Source: Streptococcus sanguinis SK355 | GTDB taxonomy: Bacteria > Bacillota > Bacilli > Lactobacillales > Streptococcaceae | Assembly (NCBI RefSeq): GCF_000212855.1 | Contig: NZ_GL890993.1 | Coordinates: forward strand, 596,165 to 660,164 | Length of the DNA: 64,000 nt | Reading direction: 5' to 3' | Shown: one piece after another, positions 37,376-45,456 of the stretch | How positions within the stretch are numbered: position 1 is the stretch's first letter | How the letters are laid out: each line of letters begins with the position of its first letter | The notes under the pieces: model-generated | Told to the model about the DNA's origin: nothing | The model's input: the letters and a program-made list of their open reading frames with translations, nothing else | The model's database searches: none | Program-made: the position numbers and the translations under genes

Positions 37376-38186
37376 TTATAAATTAACAAAAGAAGATTTT
37401 AAACAGATCAACAAACGCAGCTTGTTCACTTTCCAATTAGGCTGGAACTACGAGCGGATGCAAGGTTCAGGTTATCTCTACATGCTTTTACCTCAGCTGC
37501 GTAAAATGTACGGAGACGGCACTCCAGAATTGAAAGAAATGATGAAATTGCATACGCAATTTTTCAATACCTCACCTTTCTTCCATACTATTATTGCAGG
37601 GTTTGACCTAGCTATGGAAGAAAAAGACGGTGTTAAGTCAAAAGATGCGGTCAATGGTATCAAGACAGGTCTTATGGGACCATTTGCTCCTCTTGGAGAC
37701 TCTATCTTTGGCTCTCTTGTGCCAGCCATCATGGGATCTATCGCTGCTACCATGGCTATTGCAGGCCAGCCTTGGGGAATTTTCCTTTGGATTGCTGTAG
37801 CAGTTGCTTATGACATTTTCCGTTGGAAACAGTTAGAATTCGCCTACAAAGAAGGTGTCAATCTCATCACCAACATGCAAAGTACTTTGACAGCTCTTGT
37901 TGAAGCGGCTTCTGTACTGGGTATCTTCATGGTGGGTGGTTTGATTGCGACTATGATTAACTTTGAAGTATCATGGGTGCTGAAGATTGGTGAAAAAGCT
38001 ATTGATTTCCAAGATATGCTCAACCTTATCTTCCCACGTTTGATTCCAGCAGTCTTTACAGGCTTTATCTTCTGGCTTTTGGGCAAGAAAGGAATGAACT
38101 CTACTAAGGCTATCTTCATTATCATTATCATGGCAGTAAGCTTCTCTGCTATCGGCTACTTCCTGCTGGGACAAGTACCAGAATAA
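37362..38186 (+). CDS. PTS EIID, mannose/galactosamine family
   Basis: 274-aa membrane-associated subunit. N-terminal FQLGWNYERMQGSGYLYMLLPQLRKMYGD is the IID signature; later GPFAPLGDSIFGSLVPAIMGSIAA and C-terminal membrane segments. ATG 37362 is preferred to the upstream in-frame ATG at 37347 because it has GAGGAAATTG just before it and begins the family N-terminus. Confidence 0.93.
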   Translation: MTNSNYKLTKEDFKQINKRSLFTFQLGWNYERMQGSGYLYMLLPQLRKMYGDGTPELKEMMKLHTQFFNTSPFFHTIIAGFDLAMEEKDGVKSKDAVNGIKTGLMGPFAPLGDSIFGSLVPAIMGSIAATMAIAGQPWGIFLWIAVAVAYDIFRWKQLEFAYKEGVNLITNMQSTLTALVEAASVLGIFMVGGLIATMINFEVSWVLKIGEKAIDFQDMLNLIFPRLIPAVFTGFIFWLLGKKGMNSTKAIFIIIIMAVSFSAIGYFLLGQVPE

Positions 38187-38197
38187 TGGAGTGATTT

Positions 38198-38602
38198 ATG
38201 AGTAAGAAATTAGTTTTAGTCAGCCACGGTCGCTTTTGTGAAGAACTGAAAACAACTACGGAAATGATTATGGGGCCTCAGGAAGACATCCATGCAGTAG
38301 CCCTGCTTCCGGAGGAAGGTCCAGAAGATTTTGCAGCTAAATTCTTAGAAACGGTCAAAGATTTTGAGGATTACTTGGTTTTTGCGGATCTCTTGGGGGG
38401 CACTCCTTGTAATGTAGTCAGCCGCTTCATTATGGAAGGACAGGATATCGAGCTTTATGCGGGGGTCAATCTGCCCATGGTCATTGAGTTTATTAACGCT
38501 TCTTTGACAGGAGCAGAAGTCAGCTATCCATCCAAGGCAGCAGAGAATATTGTTAAGGTCAATGATGTTCTAGCTGGCCTAATGGATGATGAAGATGAAT
38601 AA
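38198..38602 (+). CDS. PTS EIIA, mannose family
   Basis: 134-aa phosphocarrier accepting phosphate from HPr; His10 in LVLVSHGRFCEELKTT is the active site and DLLGGTPCNVVSRF the second conserved motif. Completes a four-subunit transporter. A 324-base spacer follows before agaS. Confidence 0.93.
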   Translation: MSKKLVLVSHGRFCEELKTTTEMIMGPQEDIHAVALLPEEGPEDFAAKFLETVKDFEDYLVFADLLGGTPCNVVSRFIMEGQDIELYAGVNLPMVIEFINASLTGAEVSYPSKAAENIVKVNDVLAGLMDDEDE

Positions 38603-38604
38603 AA

Positions 38605-38701
38605 GCTTGAACAATCACTTCTAGTTGGGTGAAGTCCTTGCGCTGTCAGCAGATGGGAGACTGCTGATAGGTAAGGCCAAGCCACAGTGGATGATTCAAG
38701 C
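38605..38701 (+). other. Folded spacer element A in the galactoside operon
   Basis: GCTTGA (38605-38610) closes with TCAAGC (38696-38701). Inside, CCTT pairs with AAGG and TCAGCAG (38646-38652) pairs with CTGCTGA (38661-38667), giving one elongated multi-helix structure of 97 nt. No reading frame. It begins three bases after the IIA stop codon. Confidence 0.5.
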
Positions 38702-38704
38702 ATA

Positions 38705-38740
38705 TTGGTCTAAGAGGAATTTGGGAGATGCCTCTTGACC
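38705..38740 (+). other. Hairpin B in the IIA-agaS spacer
   Basis: GGTC-t-AAGAGG (38707-38717) pairs with CCTCTT-GACC (38731-38740): ten base pairs and one bulge. No T run follows, so it is not a simple terminator. Confidence 0.5.
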
Positions 38741-38833
38741 TAGGGAAATTTGATGGTTCAGCATTGCAAAATGCAGTCGCTGTCTGGTTTGAAAAAGCTT
38801 GTTAAAAGCATATTTCAAGTCTAGCCATCGTTG

Positions 38834-38899
38834 CGGGGGTGGGACAGCGAGCCGAAAATCTTAGATTTTCTGGATTTCTGTTTCGCTCCCTCTTTTTTC
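38834..38899 (+). terminator. Terminator-like repeat before agaS
   Basis: GCGGGGGTGGGA starts a dispersed repeat (also at 29604). GGGACAG pairs with CTGT and CTCCC across an inner perfect hairpin GAAAATC/GATTTTC, then TCTTTTTTC. It could reduce transcription from the PTS genes into agaS. Confidence 0.55.
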
Positions 38900-38926
38900 A
38901 AATAATGGAAAGGAATGAGAAAGAAA

Positions 38927-40093
38927 ATGTTAGATTATTCACAGGAAGAATTGCAGCGTCTGGGGGCTGACATCACAACGAGAGAAATCTATCAGCAGCC
39001 TGAGGTTTGGCAGGAAGCCTTTGAACATTACAAGGCTCAGGCCGCAGACATCGCTGCTTTTCTGAAAAAAATCGAGGACAAACATGACTACATCAAGGTC
39101 ATTTTTGCTGGAGCCGGCTCATCAGCCTACGTCGGAGATACCTTGACGCCTTATTTCAGGCAGATTTATGATGAGCGCAAATGGAATTTCAATGCCATCG
39201 CGACGACAGATATCGTGGCCAACCCCTTGGTACATCTGAAAAGAAAAGTGCCGACAGTGTTAGTTTCCTTTGCCCGCAGCGGAAATTCCCCAGAAAGTGT
39301 AGCGACTGTGGACTTGGCCAAGCAGCTGGTGGATGACTTGTACCAGATTACCATTACTTGTGCTGCCCAGGGCAAGCTGGCTCAGCAGGCCCAAGGTGAT
39401 GAAAAGAATCTTTTGCTCCTGCAACCAGAAGCTTCTAATGATGCTGGCTTTGCCATGACCTCTAGCTTCAGCTCCATGATGCTGACAGCCCTTTTGGTCT
39501 TTGACCGAGCTGATCTAGCTCAGAAGGAAGCCAAGGTTGCGGCTCTGCTTCAGCTCAGTCAAGATGTTTTAGAACGCGTTGTAGATGTGCAGCAGCTGGT
39601 TGATTTGGATTTCAGTCGGGTCATTTATCTGGGAGCAGGGCCTTTCTTTGGTTTAGCACATGAAGCCCAGCTTAAGATTTTAGAGCTGACAGCCGGTCAG
39701 ATTGCGACTATGTACGAAAGCCCAGTCGGTTTCCGACATGGACCTAAGTCGCTGATTAACCAAGACACAGTCGTTCTGGTCTTTGGTTCGGCAGATACCT
39801 ATACCAAGGCTTATGATTTGGACTTGGTGCGGGAAGTGGCTGGTGACGGGATTGTTCGCAGACTAGTCTTGCTGACTGACCGGGAGGAGCAGTTGGAAGG
39901 AGTCGAGCAAGTAGTGCTAAGTACCCAAGAGCCTCTGGGAGATAGCTATCGCATCTTCCCTTACATCGTTTACGCTCAGCTCTTTGCCCTCTTGTCCTCG
40001 CTCAAGGTCAAGAACCGTCCAGATACACCATCTCCGACAGGCACGGTCAATCGCGTAGTACAGGGGGTTATCATTCACCCTCTTGGGCAGTAA
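38927..40093 (+). CDS. agaS: AgaS-like sugar isomerase/deaminase (two SIS domains)
   Basis: 388-aa SIS-domain protein. First SIS domain contains FAGAGSSAYVGDTL and SFARSGNSPESVATVDLA; second has YLGAGPFFGLAHEAQLKILELTAG and ESPVGFRHGPKSL. AgaS converts galactosamine 6-phosphate to tagatose 6-phosphate and ammonia in enterobacteria; a similar role is inferred here. ATG 38927 is preferred to ATG 38915, which abuts GGAAAGGA with no spacing. Confidence 0.9.
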   Translation: MLDYSQEELQRLGADITTREIYQQPEVWQEAFEHYKAQAADIAAFLKKIEDKHDYIKVIFAGAGSSAYVGDTLTPYFRQIYDERKWNFNAIATTDIVANPLVHLKRKVPTVLVSFARSGNSPESVATVDLAKQLVDDLYQITITCAAQGKLAQQAQGDEKNLLLLQPEASNDAGFAMTSSFSSMMLTALLVFDRADLAQKEAKVAALLQLSQDVLERVVDVQQLVDLDFSRVIYLGAGPFFGLAHEAQLKILELTAGQIATMYESPVGFRHGPKSLINQDTVVLVFGSADTYTKAYDLDLVREVAGDGIVRRLVLLTDREEQLEGVEQVVLSTQEPLGDSYRIFPYIVYAQLFALLSSLKVKNRPDTPSPTGTVNRVVQGVIIHPLGQ

Positions 40094-40107
40094 GAAAAGG
40101 AAAAGTT

Positions 40108-41145
40108 ATGGAGAAATTAAAAATCAGCCACAAAAAAGTGAGCCATTTGAAAAAACTATCAGACGAGCAGGGGATTATCGGGGCTTTAGCCATTGACCAG
40201 CGTGGATCGCTCAAGAAAATGCTGGCCAGCGGAGAAGATGCGCCATCTGGTGATCAAGCTCTGGTTCAGTTTAAAGAATTAATCTCTAGTCAGCTGACGC
40301 CCTATGCCAGCTCCATCCTGCTGGATCCGGAGTTCGGTCTGCCGGCAGCGGAGCTGCGGGATGCTTCCTGCGGGCTAATAGTAGCCTATGAGAAGACTGG
40401 CTATGATGCGACAGCGGAGGGCCGCTTGCCGGACTTGCTGCCAAACTGGTCAGCTAGTCGCATCCGAGACATGGGCGCAGATGCCGTCAAGGTCTTGATT
40501 TACTATGATGTGGACGACAAACCAGAAATCAACGACATCAAGCAGACCTGGGTTGAGCGCGTGGGCAGTGAATGCTTAGCTGAGGACATTCCCTATTTTC
40601 TGGAGATTTTGACCTATGATGCTAAGAGTGACAGTGTTTTGGATGCTAACTATGCCAAGCTTAAGCCGCACAAGGTCAACGAGGCAGTCAAGTTCTTTTC
40701 AGATCCCCGTTATCATGTAGATGTCTTAAAGGTTGAAGTGCCGGTCAATATGAACTTTGTCGAGGGCTTCACCAAAGAAGGAGTCGAGCCAGTCTACAGC
40801 GTGACGGAAGCCCAAGCTTTCTTTAAAGAACAGTCAGATGCGACGCACTTGCCTTTTATCTTCCTCAGCGCTGGTGTCAGTGCCAAGCTTTTCCAAGAAA
40901 CGCTGCGGCTAGCCCATGAAGCGGGTTCACAGTTTAACGGAGTTCTGTGCGGACGGGCTACCTGGAAGGATACGGTTTCTGTCTTTGCCCAAGAGGGAGC
41001 TGCAGCAGCTCAAGCGTGGCTGGACGAGACAGGCCGTCAGAATATCGAGGATCTTAATCAAGTCTTGCGCCAAACAGCAGTGTCTTGGGTGGACAAGCTT
41101 GACCTGCCTTTTGAAGACAGGACTTGGCAAGTTCGTGATTTTTAA
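40108..41145 (+). CDS. lacD: Tagatose 1,6-diphosphate aldolase
   Basis: 345-aa class I aldolase of the LacD family; ALAIDQRGSLKKM near the start and the Schiff-base lysine in DVLKVEVPVN near residue 211. Slightly longer than standard LacD. It splits tagatose 1,6-bisphosphate into DHAP and glyceraldehyde 3-phosphate. The matching tagatose 6-phosphate kinase is not in this operon. Confidence 0.92.
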   Translation: MEKLKISHKKVSHLKKLSDEQGIIGALAIDQRGSLKKMLASGEDAPSGDQALVQFKELISSQLTPYASSILLDPEFGLPAAELRDASCGLIVAYEKTGYDATAEGRLPDLLPNWSASRIRDMGADAVKVLIYYDVDDKPEINDIKQTWVERVGSECLAEDIPYFLEILTYDAKSDSVLDANYAKLKPHKVNEAVKFFSDPRYHVDVLKVEVPVNMNFVEGFTKEGVEPVYSVTEAQAFFKEQSDATHLPFIFLSAGVSAKLFQETLRLAHEAGSQFNGVLCGRATWKDTVSVFAQEGAAAAQAWLDETGRQNIEDLNQVLRQTAVSWVDKLDLPFEDRTWQVRDF

Positions 41146-41169
41146 TAGGATAGATAAAAGAGGTTTGGT

Positions 41170-42216
41170 ATGAAATCTTACCGAGAATCCATTTTTGGAA
41201 AGCTGGGAAGTCAAGAGATTCTAGCTTACACTTTTGAAAACGATCGAGGTTATCGTCTAACAGTCATGAACTACGGAGCAACTGTCGTCCAGTATGTTAC
41301 TCCTGATAAGGATAATCACTTTGACAATATCGTCGTCGGGTTTAATCGGTTTGAGGATTATATTGGAAACAGTCCCAAGCACGGAGCCAGTATTGGTCCA
41401 GTCGCTGGGCGTATTGCTGGTGCAACTTTTGAGCTGAATGGCCAGACCTTTAAGCTAGAGGCCAATAATGGCCTAAACTGTAACCATAGTGGATCCAGCG
41501 GCTGGGACAATGCAGTTTTTGAAGTAGAGGAAGTCAGTAATGACGGACTTATCTTTTACGCAGAGCGGACTGACGGAACTGGCGGCTTTCCTGGCAATCT
41601 GAAAATCTGGGTTTCCTATACCCTGACAGAGAAGGGCGAGCTGGAAATCTCCTATCAGGTCCAGACAGATCAGGATACCTTGGTCAATCCGACCAACCAC
41701 AGCTATTTCAACCTGTCTGGTCGTTTCAATCAGCCCATCGATGACCATATCCTGCAGCTCAATACTGGTGGTGTCTATCCTATCGCAGCTGACGGCCTTC
41801 CTGAAAAAAAGGCTGATGCAGAGCGCGACTTTGTTAAGAAGCTGACCAAGGGCGCTTCCCTCAAAGAAATTTTCGATGCGACCGATGAGCAAATCCAACT
41901 GGTATCTGGCTTGGATCATCCGTTTGCTCTAAACCCAAGCCGAGATCAGGCAGGGACGCTCTATCATCCAAGATCGGGTCGCCGTCTGACCATTCAGACT
42001 CAGGCGCCCTGCCTAGTAATTTATTCAGCGAATTGCGTGGATGATTCGGTTCAATTTGACGGCCAGCCTATGATTCAGCATAATGGCTTGGCTCTGGAAG
42101 CCCAGGCTCTGCCGGATGCCATTCACAGCAGCCAGCAGTCAGATGTCATTCTCAAGGCCGTTCAGATTTTTACCAGCAGAACAGTGTATTTTGCTGATGT
42201 ACCAGTAACATTATAA
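41170..42216 (+). CDS. galM: Aldose 1-epimerase (galactose mutarotase)
   Basis: 348-aa mutarotase. Conserved residues: NHSGSSGWD, NPTNHSYFNLSG with the catalytic His, LDHPFAL, and the catalytic Glu in LALEAQALPDAIH. It would interconvert the beta-galactose released by BgaC. AAGAGG precedes the start; a strong terminator closes the operon. Confidence 0.94.
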   Translation: MKSYRESIFGKLGSQEILAYTFENDRGYRLTVMNYGATVVQYVTPDKDNHFDNIVVGFNRFEDYIGNSPKHGASIGPVAGRIAGATFELNGQTFKLEANNGLNCNHSGSSGWDNAVFEVEEVSNDGLIFYAERTDGTGGFPGNLKIWVSYTLTEKGELEISYQVQTDQDTLVNPTNHSYFNLSGRFNQPIDDHILQLNTGGVYPIAADGLPEKKADAERDFVKKLTKGASLKEIFDATDEQIQLVSGLDHPFALNPSRDQAGTLYHPRSGRRLTIQTQAPCLVIYSANCVDDSVQFDGQPMIQHNGLALEAQALPDAIHSSQQSDVILKAVQIFTSRTVYFADVPVTL

Positions 42217-42236
42217 AGAAACAATCGCGAAAGAGC

Positions 42237-42270
42237 ACAAAAAACGGCAGTACCTCCTTCTGCCGTTTTT
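42237..42270 (+). terminator. Terminator of the galactoside operon
   Basis: AAAAAACGGCAG and CTGCCGTTTTT form a perfect stem with a nine-base loop, followed by Ts. Confidence 0.95.
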
Positions 42271-42375
42271 CTTTGTCCAGTTTTCAGAGACTATGTTTTC
42301 ATAAGTAGCTAATCTTAAGCAAGGAAAAAGCCTCCACAATCAAAAGCAAAATCTTTTTTGCTAACTGAATTTTAC

Positions 42376-42408
42376 TTTAAGTTTTTCTTAAGCTAAGGCT
42401 GCTATACT
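42376..42408 (+). promoter_or_regulatory. CiaR-type promoter of csRNA copy 1
   Basis: TTTAAG (42376-42381), five bases, CTTAAG (42387-42392), ten bases, TATACT (42403-42408). This matches the known CiaR box TTTAAG-N5-TTTAAG with one mismatch and the box-to--10 spacing seen in all three copies here. Confidence 0.85.
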
Positions 42409-42414
42409 TATTTT

Positions 42415-42507
42415 TATCAAATGAAGCCCCCTAACTTTGTTTGATAATCCTAAACTTTTTCATAATAATCTCCCATAAAGGCCACCCAATCCGGTGGTCT
42501 TTTTTTG
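42415..42507 (+). ncRNA. CiaR-dependent small RNA (csRNA), copy 1
   Basis: Predicted RNA of about 93 nt from the TATACT start to the terminator AAAGGCCACC/GGTGGTCTTTTTTT. ATCAAA/TTTGAT closes a 5' hairpin that exposes CCCCCTAACTT, and a central single strand carries TCCTAAACTTTTTC and AATCTCCC. Such anti-ribosome-site segments are the hallmark of streptococcal csRNAs, which block translation of competence and transporter mRNAs. Near-identical to copy 2 in its 3' half. Confidence 0.9.
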
Positions 42508-42584
42508 CTCAAATTTTAGAATAAGACAGGAAGTTTATCGGATTGTAACTCAAATGTTAAATTTTAAAGGATACGTTATACAAA

Positions 42585-42617
42585 GTTAAGGTTTCTTTAA
42601 GTTAGGGACAGTATACT
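42585..42617 (+). promoter_or_regulatory. CiaR-type promoter of csRNA copy 2
   Basis: GTTAAG (42585-42590), five bases, TTTAAG (42596-42601), ten bases, TATACT (42612-42617). One mismatch to the CiaR box. Confidence 0.85.
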
Positions 42618-42623
42618 ATGAAT

Positions 42624-42717
42624 ATCAAATGAAGACCTCCTAACTTTATTTGATAGAAATCCTAAACTTTTTCATAATAATCTCCCATAAAGGCCACCCA
42701 ATCCGGTGGTCTTTTTT
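42624..42717 (+). ncRNA. CiaR-dependent small RNA (csRNA), copy 2
   Basis: About 94 nt. The 5' hairpin ATCAAA/TTTGAT carries ACCTCCTAACTT in its loop, a better anti-Shine-Dalgarno than copy 1. The 3' half (TCCTAAACTTTTTC, AATCTCCC, terminator AAAGGCCACC/GGTGGTCTTTTTT) is almost the same as copy 1, so the pair arose by tandem duplication. Lies just before ruvB. Confidence 0.9.
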
Positions 42718-42760
42718 GTGTTCAGACGCGAATTAGATTTGCTTCCTCGGCTTTATTTTC

Positions 42761-42769
42761 TGCTATAAT
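42761..42769 (+). promoter_or_regulatory. ruvB extended -10 promoter, apparently leaderless
   Basis: TGC plus TATAAT (42764-42769). Only six bases separate it from the ruvB ATG, so transcription should begin at or next to the start codon. No ribosome site is present between them. Confidence 0.7.
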
Positions 42770-42775
42770 AGTTCT

Positions 42776-43774
42776 ATGAGTAGAATTTTAGATAATGAAT
42801 TAATGGGTGATGAAGAATTGGTGGAGCGCACCTTGCGTCCCCAGTATTTACAGGAGTATATCGGTCAGGACAAGGTCAAGAATCAGCTGAAGATTTTTAT
42901 TGAAGCGGCTAAGCTAAGGGATGAGGCGCTGGATCACACCCTGCTTTTTGGCCCTCCAGGTCTGGGGAAGACGACCATGGCCTTTGTCATTGCCAATGAA
43001 CTAGGCGTAAATCTCAAGCAAACTTCAGGTCCGGTGATTGAGAAGTCTGGTGATTTGGTTGCGATCTTAAATGACCTTGAGCCGGGTGATGTCCTCTTTA
43101 TAGATGAGATTCACCGCTTGCCAATGGCAGTAGAGGAAGTGCTGTACAGCGCTATGGAAGACTTTTACATCGACATTATGATTGGCTCAGGCGAGACCAG
43201 TCGCAGTGTCCATCTGGATTTGCCGCCTTTCACTCTGATTGGGGCGACCACTCGGGCAGGTATGCTGTCCAATCCTCTGCGGGCTCGCTTTGGAATTACT
43301 GGTCACATGGAGTATTATGAAGCTGGCGACCTGACAGAAATTGTCGAGAGGACGGCAGAGATTTTTGAGATGGATATTACCCACGAGGCTGCTAAGGATC
43401 TGGCTCTGCGTAGCCGAGGCACACCGCGGATTGCCAACCGTTTGCTCAAGCGGGTTCGGGACTACGCGCAGATTGTGGGCAATGGCCTGATTGATGATAA
43501 GATAACCGACCAGGCTCTCTCTATGCTGGATGTGGACCAGGAAGGGCTGGACTATGTGGACCAGAAGATTTTGAAAACTATGATTGAGGTCTACGGTGGC
43601 GGTCCAGTGGGGCTGGGGACCCTCTCGGTCAATATTGCCGAGGAGCGCGAAACAGTGGAGGACATGTATGAGCCTTATCTGATTCAGAAAGGCTTTGTCA
43701 TGCGGACACGGACTGGGCGCGTGGCGACTCGTAAAGCCTATGAGCATCTAGGATATGAGTATATGAAGGAATGA
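42776..43774 (+). CDS. ruvB: Holliday junction branch migration helicase RuvB
   Basis: 332-aa AAA+ motor of RuvAB. Walker A GPPGLGKT at 59-66, Walker B with DEIH at 110-113, sensor GATTRAGML, and arginine finger region. The start [17 protein letters not shown] fits streptococcal RuvB, and there is no Shine-Dalgarno before it. The 3' end overlaps the next gene by four bases. Confidence 0.97.
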   Translation: MSRILDNELMGDEELVERTLRPQYLQEYIGQDKVKNQLKIFIEAAKLRDEALDHTLLFGPPGLGKTTMAFVIANELGVNLKQTSGPVIEKSGDLVAILNDLEPGDVLFIDEIHRLPMAVEEVLYSAMEDFYIDIMIGSGETSRSVHLDLPPFTLIGATTRAGMLSNPLRARFGITGHMEYYEAGDLTEIVERTAEIFEMDITHEAAKDLALRSRGTPRIANRLLKRVRDYAQIVGNGLIDDKITDQALSMLDVDQEGLDYVDQKILKTMIEVYGGGPVGLGTLSVNIAEERETVEDMYEPYLIQKGFVMRTRTGRVATRKAYEHLGYEYMKE

Positions 43775-44340
43775 TGACAGAAAAGGAGATTTTAGACCGA
43801 CTAGGTCAAGATCCAGACATCCGAGCGATTTTGGAAATTATTCGCAGTCTGGAGCTCAAGGATTCTTGGTTAGCGGCTGGATGTGTGAGGAATTTTATCT
43901 GGAATATGCTGTCAGAGCGACCAGGTTTTGACTCAGAGACGGATGTAGATGTCATTTTCTTTGATCCGAGTTATGCCGAGGCAGAGACGATAGAGCTGGA
44001 AGCCAAGCTCAAGTCAGACTGGCCACAGTATCGATGGGAGCTGAGAAATCAAGCCTATATGCACCGCCATAGTCCTGGAACGGCACCTTATAAAAATGCT
44101 TGCGAAGCCATGAGTAAGTATCCTGAGCGCTGCACGGCTATCGGACTGCGCTTGCTGGCAAATGATAAACTGGAACTTTTTGCTCCCTATGGTTTGGAGG
44201 ATATCTTAAACTTTCAGGTCAGACCGACTCCTCATTTTCTTGAAAATAAGGAGCGCCAGCGTGTCTATGCTGAACGCTTGGCTAAGAAGAATTGGCAGAA
44301 ACGCTGGCCGCAGCTGGAATGCCACTATCCCAATAAATAA
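43771..44340 (+). CDS. Nucleotidyltransferase-fold protein (DUF925/NTP_transf_6 type)
   Basis: 189-aa protein. [14 protein letters not shown] and the metal-binding pair in [10 protein letters not shown] resemble a nucleotidyltransferase core; the [24 protein letters not shown] stretch is typical of this uncharacterised family. Substrate unknown. The start overlaps the ruvB stop, so it shares the ruvB transcript. Confidence 0.82.
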   Translation: MMTEKEILDRLGQDPDIRAILEIIRSLELKDSWLAAGCVRNFIWNMLSERPGFDSETDVDVIFFDPSYAEAETIELEAKLKSDWPQYRWELRNQAYMHRHSPGTAPYKNACEAMSKYPERCTAIGLRLLANDKLELFAPYGLEDILNFQVRPTPHFLENKERQRVYAERLAKKNWQKRWPQLECHYPNK

Positions 44341-44371
44341 GTACAAGATAAGAGTAAAATGTTTAAGTTAT

Positions 44372-44404
44372 TTTAAGGAAGTTTTAAGGAATGGATATTA
44401 TACT
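44372..44404 (+). promoter_or_regulatory. CiaR-type promoter of csRNA copy 3
   Basis: TTTAAG (44372-44377), GAAGT, TTTAAG (44383-44388): a perfect CiaR box, then ten bases and TATACT (44399-44404). A third TTTAAG lies at 44362-44367. Confidence 0.9.
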
Positions 44405-44410
44405 ATAACC

Positions 44411-44497
44411 AAGTTAAGAAATTAACTTAACTCCTAAAACTTTTTTCTTTTTAAAAAATAATCTCCCTACAAAAAGCCACCAAACGGTGGTTTTTTG
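44411..44497 (+). ncRNA. CiaR-dependent small RNA (csRNA), copy 3
   Basis: About 87 nt. 5' hairpin AAGTTAA/TTAACTT, then the single-stranded ACTCCTAAAACTTTTTTC and AATCTCCC segments, then the terminator AAAAAGCCACC/GGTGGTTTTTT. Same plan as copies 1 and 2 but clearly diverged in the 5' part, so it is a separate subtype. Confidence 0.9.
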
Positions 44498-44589
44498 CTA
44501 TTTTCAGACATGAGAGGGGCAGGGCTTGCCAGTTTTCAACGAGAATCAGGAAACTGTAAACGATTCAGGGCTAGTTTTTGCCATTATTT

Positions 44590-44598
44590 TGTTATAAT
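44590..44598 (+). promoter_or_regulatory. Promoter of the phosphatase-MORN-acyltransferase operon
   Basis: TGT plus TATAAT (44593-44598), an extended -10, 17 bases before the phosphatase start codon. No clear -35. Confidence 0.6.
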
Positions 44599-44615
44599 AG
44601 ATAGCGAGGTATTGT

Positions 44616-45038
44616 ATGAAGAAAATTGTATTTGTATGTTTGGGCAATATCTGCCGCAGTCCAATGGCAGAGTTTGTCATGAAGAGTTTAACAGACCAGC
44701 TGAAAATCGAGAGCCGAGCAACTTCAAGCTGGGAGCACGGCAATCCCATTCATCGGGGAACACAGGCTATTTTTAAGAAATATGCCATTTCTTATGATAG
44801 GAACAAGACTTCTCAGCAGATTTCGGCAGCTGATTTTGCGGATTTTGACTACGTCATCGGTATGGATGAAAGCAATGTCCGAGATTTGAAACGGATGGCG
44901 CCTGAGGATTTTCAGCATAAAATTTATCAGTTTGAAGAAGAAAGTGTGCCGGATCCTTGGTACACAGGAGATTTTGACCAAACCTATGATTTGGTCTTGG
45001 CTGGCTGCAAGAAGTGGCTAGAGCGTTTGGATGGATAG
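44616..45038 (+). CDS. Low-molecular-weight protein tyrosine phosphatase
   Basis: 140-aa enzyme with the P-loop CLGNICRS at residues 8-15 (Cys8 nucleophile, Arg14) and the general acid Asp in VPDPWYTG. In streptococci such phosphatases act on tyrosine-phosphorylated proteins; the target is not evident here. GCGAGG precedes the start. It is followed closely by the MORN gene. Confidence 0.94.
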   Translation: MKKIVFVCLGNICRSPMAEFVMKSLTDQLKIESRATSSWEHGNPIHRGTQAIFKKYAISYDRNKTSQQISAADFADFDYVIGMDESNVRDLKRMAPEDFQHKIYQFEEESVPDPWYTGDFDQTYDLVLAGCKKWLERLDG

Positions 45039-45042
45039 GAAT

Positions 45043-45456
45043 ATGGATAAAGTAAAAGAATTTTACGATAAATACAAGGTCTATCTGACCCGGCAGAATT
45101 TAGAACTCTTGGCTGTAACGGTCATTGTACTGTCAGCTATTCTGGTCTTTACTTCGGGGGTTCCTGGTAAGGGCGTTTTAACGCTGGATCAGGGCAAGAT
45201 CAAGTATGACGGGACCTTGGTTCGCGGGAAGATGAACGGTCAGGGGACTATGACTTTTCAAAATGGGGACAGTTATAGCGGTCAATTTCGCAATGGCATC
45301 TTTGACGGCAAAGGGACCTTTACCTCGCAGGCTGGCTGGAAATATGAAGGAGACTTCAGCAAGGGTCAGGCCGATGGACAAGGAAAGCTAACGACAGAAG
45401 GCAATGTCGTTTATGAAGGAACGTTTAAACAAGGAATTTATCAAAATGCGCATTAA
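45043..45456 (+). CDS. Membrane-anchored MORN-repeat protein
   Basis: 137 aa from ATG 45043. One membrane segment (about 16-36), then four to five MORN-like repeats (KYDGTLVRGKMNGQGTMTF, SYSGQFRNGIFDGKGTF, KYEGDFSKGQADGQGKL, VYEGTFKQGIY) on the far side. MORN repeats form beta-hairpin arrays that bind membranes or proteins. The start is uncertain: ATG 45031 is also in frame but lacks a ribosome site, while 45043 lies four bases after the phosphatase stop. The end overlaps the acyltransferase gene. Confidence 0.82.
   Translation: MDKVKEFYDKYKVYLTRQNLELLAVTVIVLSAILVFTSGVPGKGVLTLDQGKIKYDGTLVRGKMNGQGTMTFQNGDSYSGQFRNGIFDGKGTFTSQAGWKYEGDFSKGQADGQGKLTTEGNVVYEGTFKQGIYQNAH

Noticed and set aside
42421..42507. 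Simple terminator repeats instead of small RNAs before ruvB
   Set aside because: The CiaR boxes, -10 elements and anti-ribosome-site segments repeated in all three copies fit csRNA genes better.
43187..43747. 186-aa minus-strand open frame within ruvB
   Set aside because: Antisense shadow of a highly conserved gene.
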